DNA of 64,000 nucleotides from Paralvinella palmiformis (Eukaryota; Annelida; Polychaeta; Terebellida; Alvinellidae). Below, piece after piece: positions 63,085-64,000 of the stretch. Position 1 is the stretch's first letter. Every line of letters starts with the position of its first letter. The DNA lies in the NCBI GenBank assembly GCA_025642065.1, contig JAODUP010000673.1, positions 122,501-186,500 on the forward strand. The letters run 5' to 3'. The notes beneath the pieces were generated by a model. That model made no database searches. It was given only the letters and a program-made list of their open reading frames with translations, and was not told the DNA's origin. A program made the position numbers and the translations under genes.

Positions 63085-63357
63085 CTATTTTTTTAAGAAT
63101 GAGGTGATGGTGATTTGCTTTGTGGTTAATGCAGATGAAGAGATCACTCCTTGCAAGTCCGATTCTAATGAAGCTGTTGTATCATAGTTTTTAGTGAGTC
63201 CTTTGTTCAGAAAATAATGTTTTAGATGGGACGTCCACTTGAGAGCATCTCCAGCTGTTTTAACCAGACATTCTGGCTCATCATCCTCGTCGGTTTCGTC
63301 GTCCTCGACAGGATCGACTGGCCTCTCAGTGAGGAGAAAGTCCGTTATCAGATGTAA
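63085..63357 (-). mobile_element. Open C-terminal fragment of a transposase-like protein
   Basis: The minus strand is open for 90 codons to TAG (63087-63085), without ATG. It has an acidic stretch (PVEDDETDEDDEPECL), then DALKWTSHLKHYFLNKG, and a C-terminus TTKQITITSFLKK. An acidic tract, one helical block and a terminal QxxIxxFF-like PCNA box are typical of pogo/Tigger-type DDE transposases; here the box reads QITITSFL. It is flanked upstream by an in-frame stop (63358-63360) and a decayed tandem repeat, so it is a fragment. Assignment to Tigger is tentative. Confidence 0.5.
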
Positions 63358-63360
63358 TTA

Positions 63361-63860
63361 CAGGTATTCTGTTGTTCTTTCTATGTAAATCTATACGTGT
63401 GTTTTGTGTATAAGCTGATAAGTGCCTCATTGAGCAAGTATATGTGTGCACTTGTTTGTATTTATATGTATGCGTGTTCTTAAGTGTATGCGTGTGTATT
63501 TACCAGTCGGTGTTTAACAAATGTATTCACATGCATGTATTCTCCGGTATATTTGCATGTGTGTTTTGTGTATAAGCGTCAATTCATCGCGTAGATATGT
63601 GTGCACACATATGTATATTTATATGTATGCGCATTTACATGCATATGTATCTGTATGTATACATCAGTCGTTCGGTCTATATGTATGTTTACAAGTATGT
63701 TTTGTGTCTATATGCGCAGTTACGCGTTTATAGTGTATGTGTATGTACATATGTGTCTTTATATGTATGGATATGTATGGATCAGTCGGTGTGTAAAATG
63801 TATTTACGTGTACTTTGTCGTTCTCTCTATAAGTCTATAAGCTCATTTCGTGTGTCGTTT
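63361..63860 (+). repeat. Decayed TGTATG-rich tandem repeat
   Basis: Units share landmarks tgttttgtgtataag, atatgtgtgcac, tatttatatgtatgcg and cagtcgg-tgtttaacaaatgtattca; cagtcgg/cagtcgt recurs at about 63504, 63664 and 63784, spacing about 160 and 120 bp. Reading frames here are spurious. Confidence 0.6.
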
Positions 63861-64000
63861 TCCGATGACATCATGAAAACAAAACACAGATGTAGCGCCA
63901 CAGCGTCATTATAGAAGCCATAATCAGGTGATCGACGACGCTAACCGACTAGTCGATTTTCTTCGTCATCTATTTGTGTCCAAGGAAGACATTCTACATA

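Noticed and set aside
54476..64000. NLN (neurolysin), expected from human synteny beside SGTB
   Set aside because: No HEFGH zinc motif or other conserved block seen on either strand by eye.

Overview
This is a window of animal genomic DNA. Its genes are split by introns with GT..AG boundaries, it is rich in microsatellites, and it carries several families of tRNA-headed SINEs and CR1/L2-type LINE fragments. Repeat content and protein similarity suggest a lophotrochozoan, most likely a mollusc, but the species is not recognisable from sequence alone. Only two real host protein-coding genes can be supported, lying tail to tail in the middle of the window.

Layout: (1) 1-28.7 kb has no supported coding gene. 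It holds SINEs, a 21-bp minisatellite (10.35-11.06 kb), a 29-bp minisatellite (19.44-19.62 kb), a TAG/AGT array that has been duplicated (20.4-21.4 kb), a GAGT array with a higher-order unit (23.7-24.5 kb), several CpG-dense stretches and a paired CRE motif. (2) 28.7-37.1 kb, plus strand: TRAPPC13 (DUF974 subunit of the TRAPP tethering complex). Eleven coding exons are traced by exact splice phase to the stop codon, including a candidate 9-nt microexon. One exon carries a single-base frameshift. The exon encoding the N-terminal ~15 residues expected from vertebrates was not found. (3) 38.0-44.2 kb, minus strand: SGT (SGTA/SGTB-type co-chaperone). Its complete 315-codon coding sequence was traced over 11 exons, with a putative non-coding first exon about 10 kb upstream near 54.45 kb. 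(4) 44.3-54.4 kb, the presumed first intron of SGT, contains one long but dead CR1/L2-like LINE (50.9-53.4 kb), an older one (48.2-49.4 kb) and SINEs. (5) 54.5-64 kb is gene-poor. It contains a ~2-kb decayed coding element of an unnamed repetitive family (57.25-59.26 kb, minus), another LINE 3' end, SINEs, an open transposase-like C-terminus with a PCNA-box-like end (63.09-63.36 kb, minus) and a decayed tandem repeat.

The two host genes act in unrelated processes: TRAPPC13 in ER/Golgi vesicle tethering, SGT in Hsp70/Hsp90 and tail-anchored protein triage. Their convergent adjacency matches, as I recall it, the human TRAPPC13-SGTB arrangement, so this looks like an ancient microsynteny block. 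The rest of the window is mainly the work of retroelements and simple-repeat expansion.
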